A stretch of DNA of 9,589 nucleotides from an uncultured Eubacterium sp. Its GTDB lineage: Bacteria > Bacillota > Clostridia > Oscillospirales > Acutalibacteraceae. Both the position numbers and the translations under genes were made by a program. This document shows, piece by piece, positions 8,210 through 9,589 of the stretch (the stretch's first letter is position 1; every line of letters starts with the position of its first letter). Below the pieces are notes generated by a model. That model did no database searches. It was not told the origin of the DNA and worked only from the letters and a program-made list of their open reading frames with translations. The stretch is from contig CAMFQI010000019.1 of NCBI GenBank assembly GCA_945980015.1, positions 1 to 9,589 of the forward strand. Reading direction: 5' to 3'.

Positions 8210-8233
8210 ATAATATACTACGCTATAATTTTT

Positions 8234-8779
8234 TTAATTATTACCAAGCTGTCGTGCGGTTGCCGCAGGACTTTCATTCATTATGCTATTCATACGCTGC
8301 TGCTTATATTCTTCAACGTTTATGTATTGGATTTGATTTCGCTTCGCCTTTGACATATGAAGCTCGTTTACTGCGTACTCGTCAATCATACTGATTGATA
8401 CCATTGAATCGAGTCTGCTTTTGAGACTGATATATTCGCTTTGCTGCAATGAGATTTCCGTTTCGACCGCCGAAACCTGTCTCGTAAGCTCGTTTGAAAG
8501 TGCAAAGGAATAAAGGGTTACGGCTAAAAACGACACAATAGCAAGCGCAGTAACGCACAATATTAAAGTTTTTCTTGTGCAATGCTTTTCTTCTTTGTAA
8601 ATCTGCTGAGCATCCTTTACTGTTGTGTTTTCTCGCAGCTTAAGTCTTTTGGCAGTTGATTTTTCATCCTCAGGTCTGCGCTTAGGAGCGGCAGACGAAC
8701 GGCTTACATTAAAGCCCTCAACCATATATGAAGTATCATACTTATAGGAATATCTGCGAAAATCGTTTGTATTAGTCAC
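8234..8779 (-). CDS. ftsL: FtsL-like divisome protein (bitopic, coiled-coil)
   Basis: FtsL is a small bitopic protein that, with DivIC/FtsB and DivIB/FtsQ, recruits and activates the septal FtsW-FtsI pair. This 181-residue product has about 70 hydrophilic, basic N-terminal residues, one membrane segment (71-91), a heptad-like extracytoplasmic helix (about 96-126) and the block IDEYAVNELHMSKA (132-145), which resembles the YAxxxLGM-type end of the FtsL/DivIC coiled coil. Its place between rsmH and the transpeptidase is the standard ftsL position. The start is GTG 8779-8777, with GGAGGTG five bases upstream. The N-terminal tail is longer than in Bacillus FtsL (about 117 residues in total). FtsL proteins diverge quickly, so the call rests on topology, context and the short C-terminal motif rather than overall similarity. 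Confidence 0.85.
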   Translation of the reverse strand: MTNTNDFRRYSYKYDTSYMVEGFNVSRSSAAPKRRPEDEKSTAKRLKLRENTTVKDAQQIYKEEKHCTRKTLILCVTALAIVSFLAVTLYSFALSNELTRQVSAVETEISLQQSEYISLKSRLDSMVSISMIDEYAVNELHMSKAKRNQIQYINVEEYKQQRMNSIMNESPAATARQLGNN

Positions 8780-8784
8780 CCTTT

Positions 8785-8791
8785 CACCTCC
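8785..8791 (-). promoter_or_regulatory. Ribosome binding site of the ftsL-like gene (supports a GTG start)
   Basis: GGAGGTG, a full anti-16S match, lies five bases before GTG 8779-8777. No ATG occurs at a suitable distance, so this is a real GTG start. The site lies in the 30-base gap after the rsmH stop, where TAG and TAA stand back to back. Confidence 0.85.
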
Positions 8792-8809
8792 TTTATTTTT
8801 TCTTTCTTA

Positions 8810-9589
8810 CTAAAGCTTTTCAAAGCATCTTAATTTTGCCGACCTTGCTCTCGGATTTTCCTCAAGCTCGGCGTCTGTCGGTGCCTTAAACTTAAACGGC
8901 AGTCTGCCAAGCGGCTTTTTGCCGCACACACATACGGGAAATTCCTTTGGACAGGTACACGGATTGAGCCACGAGTTAAAGCGTTCCTTAACTATTCTGT
9001 CCTCAAGCGAATGGAATGTTATTACACAAAGCCGTCCGCCCGTGCTTAGACAATCGAGCGCGTCATCAAGCGTTCTTTCCAAAACGTCAAGCTCCTTGTT
9101 GACCTCAATTCGTATAGCCTGAAAGGTTTTTCTTGCAGGGTGAGAGTCACGCATCTTTGATTTCGGATACGAGGATTTGATGATATCGACAAGCTCAAAG
9201 GTTGTTTCAATAGGCTTGCTTTGTCTGAACACTACTATATTTTTTGCTATTTGGCGTGCAAACTTTTCTTCACCGTAGCGAAACAGGATACTTGAAAGCT
9301 CCTGCTCGCTGTAGGTATTAACGACATCCCTTGCGCTAATGCCCGTCTTGCTCATTCGCATATCAAGGGGTGCGTTTTTGTGGTAAGAAAAGCCACGCTC
9401 GTCGGTGTCAAGCTGAAACGAGCTTACGCCCAAATCAAGCAAAACACCGTCAATTTTATTTATTCCCAAATCCGTTAGAATCTGCTTTATATTTGAAAAA
9501 TTATTTTTTACAATAGTAACTTGAGAACCAGTTTTAATTGTTCCTTTATTTAAATCTATTCTTGCTATTGTATTTTCTGTTAATTCAAC
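8810..9589 (-). CDS. rsmH: RsmH, 16S rRNA C1402 N4-methyltransferase (5' end cut by window)
   Basis: RsmH (MraW) uses S-adenosylmethionine to methylate N4 of C1402 in the decoding centre of 16S rRNA. The frame is open from the window edge to TAG at 8812-8810, followed at once by TAA, giving 259 residues. About 50 N-terminal residues, including the first glycine-rich SAM motif, are missing. Clear family blocks, numbered from the edge, are [11 protein letters not shown] (47-57), ERGFSY (64-69), PLDMRM (74-79), [12 protein letters not shown] (104-115), [14 protein letters not shown] (151-164), [15 protein letters not shown] (184-198), a Cys-rich CTCP...CVCG stretch (211-223), and the terminal [11 protein letters not shown] (244-254). 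A TTG at 9469 is internal, not a start. The first 36 or so codons are far more A+T-rich than the rest, and their fit to the family is weaker. Confidence 0.95.
   Translation of the reverse strand, partial: VELTENTIARIDLNKGTIKTGSQVTIVKNNFSNIKQILTDLGINKIDGVLLDLGVSSFQLDTDERGFSYHKNAPLDMRMSKTGISARDVVNTYSEQELSSILFRYGEEKFARQIAKNIVVFRQSKPIETTFELVDIIKSSYPKSKMRDSHPARKTFQAIRIEVNKELDVLERTLDDALDCLSTGGRLCVITFHSLEDRIVKERFNSWLNPCTCPKEFPVCVCGKKPLGRLPFKFKAPTDAELEENPRARSAKLRCFEKL

Noticed and set aside
8212..8240. Promoter with TATATT as -10 upstream of the transpeptidase gene
   Set aside because: A TATATT occurs in the gap, but the hexamer 17 bases upstream (TAATTA) is a poor -35. A/T-rich gaps give such matches by chance.
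8225..8241. All-A/T inverted repeat (ATAATT/AATTAT) over the ftsL stop codon
   Set aside because: It is only six A-T pairs around a T5 loop, too weak and too likely by chance in this composition.
9467..9469. TTG as the start of rsmH
   Set aside because: It lies inside the conserved run leading to [11 protein letters not shown], and the frame continues open with RsmH-like residues to the window edge.
1..9589. CRISPR arrays, insertion sequences, tRNA/rRNA genes, prophage or defence genes
   Set aside because: None seen. The eight dcw genes account for nearly all bases, and the remaining gaps are 103 bases or less with no repeats or tRNA-like folds.

Overview
This window is most of a division and cell-wall (dcw) cluster from a Gram-positive, Clostridia-like bacterium. 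Every gene lies on the minus strand, so transcription runs from the high coordinates to the low ones. I recognise eight genes. In transcription order they are rsmH (5' end outside the window), an ftsL-like gene, a class B penicillin-binding protein with two PASTA domains (ftsI/spoVD type), murE, murF, mraY, ftsW/spoVE and murG (3' end outside the window). I see no RNA genes, mobile elements, CRISPR arrays, or gene-free stretches longer than about 100 bases.

Organism: the gene order, the PASTA-bearing transpeptidase, strong GGAGG-type ribosome sites, moderate G+C (around 40-45% by eye) and mixed codon use point to Clostridia, possibly the Oscillospiraceae/Ruminococcus area. That finer placement is inference. 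MurE carries the DNPR motif of meso-diaminopimelate-adding enzymes, so the peptidoglycan is probably DAP type.

Layout: 8810-9589 is rsmH and 8234-8779 is the ftsL-like gene. A 103-base gap with a clear hairpin follows; it is the only sizeable gap in the window. The transpeptidase occupies 5917-8130, murE 4449-5894, murF 3104-4456 (8-base overlap with murE), mraY 2064-3104 (TAATG overlap with murF), ftsW 793-2031 and murG 1-784. From the transpeptidase onward, spacing is 32 bases or less or overlapping, which fits one operon with translational coupling.

How the genes work together: MurE and MurF finish the UDP-MurNAc-pentapeptide. MraY loads it onto undecaprenyl phosphate to make lipid I, and MurG adds GlcNAc to make lipid II. 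FtsW polymerises the glycan and the partner transpeptidase cross-links it, with the FtsL-like protein as a divisome scaffold. RsmH methylates 16S rRNA and is a standard passenger of this cluster.

This is essentially an ordinary housekeeping region and I do not see a new system. The points worth a second look are the sharp drop in G+C at the 9589 end inside rsmH, the hairpin in the ftsL-ftsI gap, the absence of murD between mraY and ftsW, a non-standard active-site context in the transpeptidase, and a long conserved-looking tail on the FtsL-like protein.
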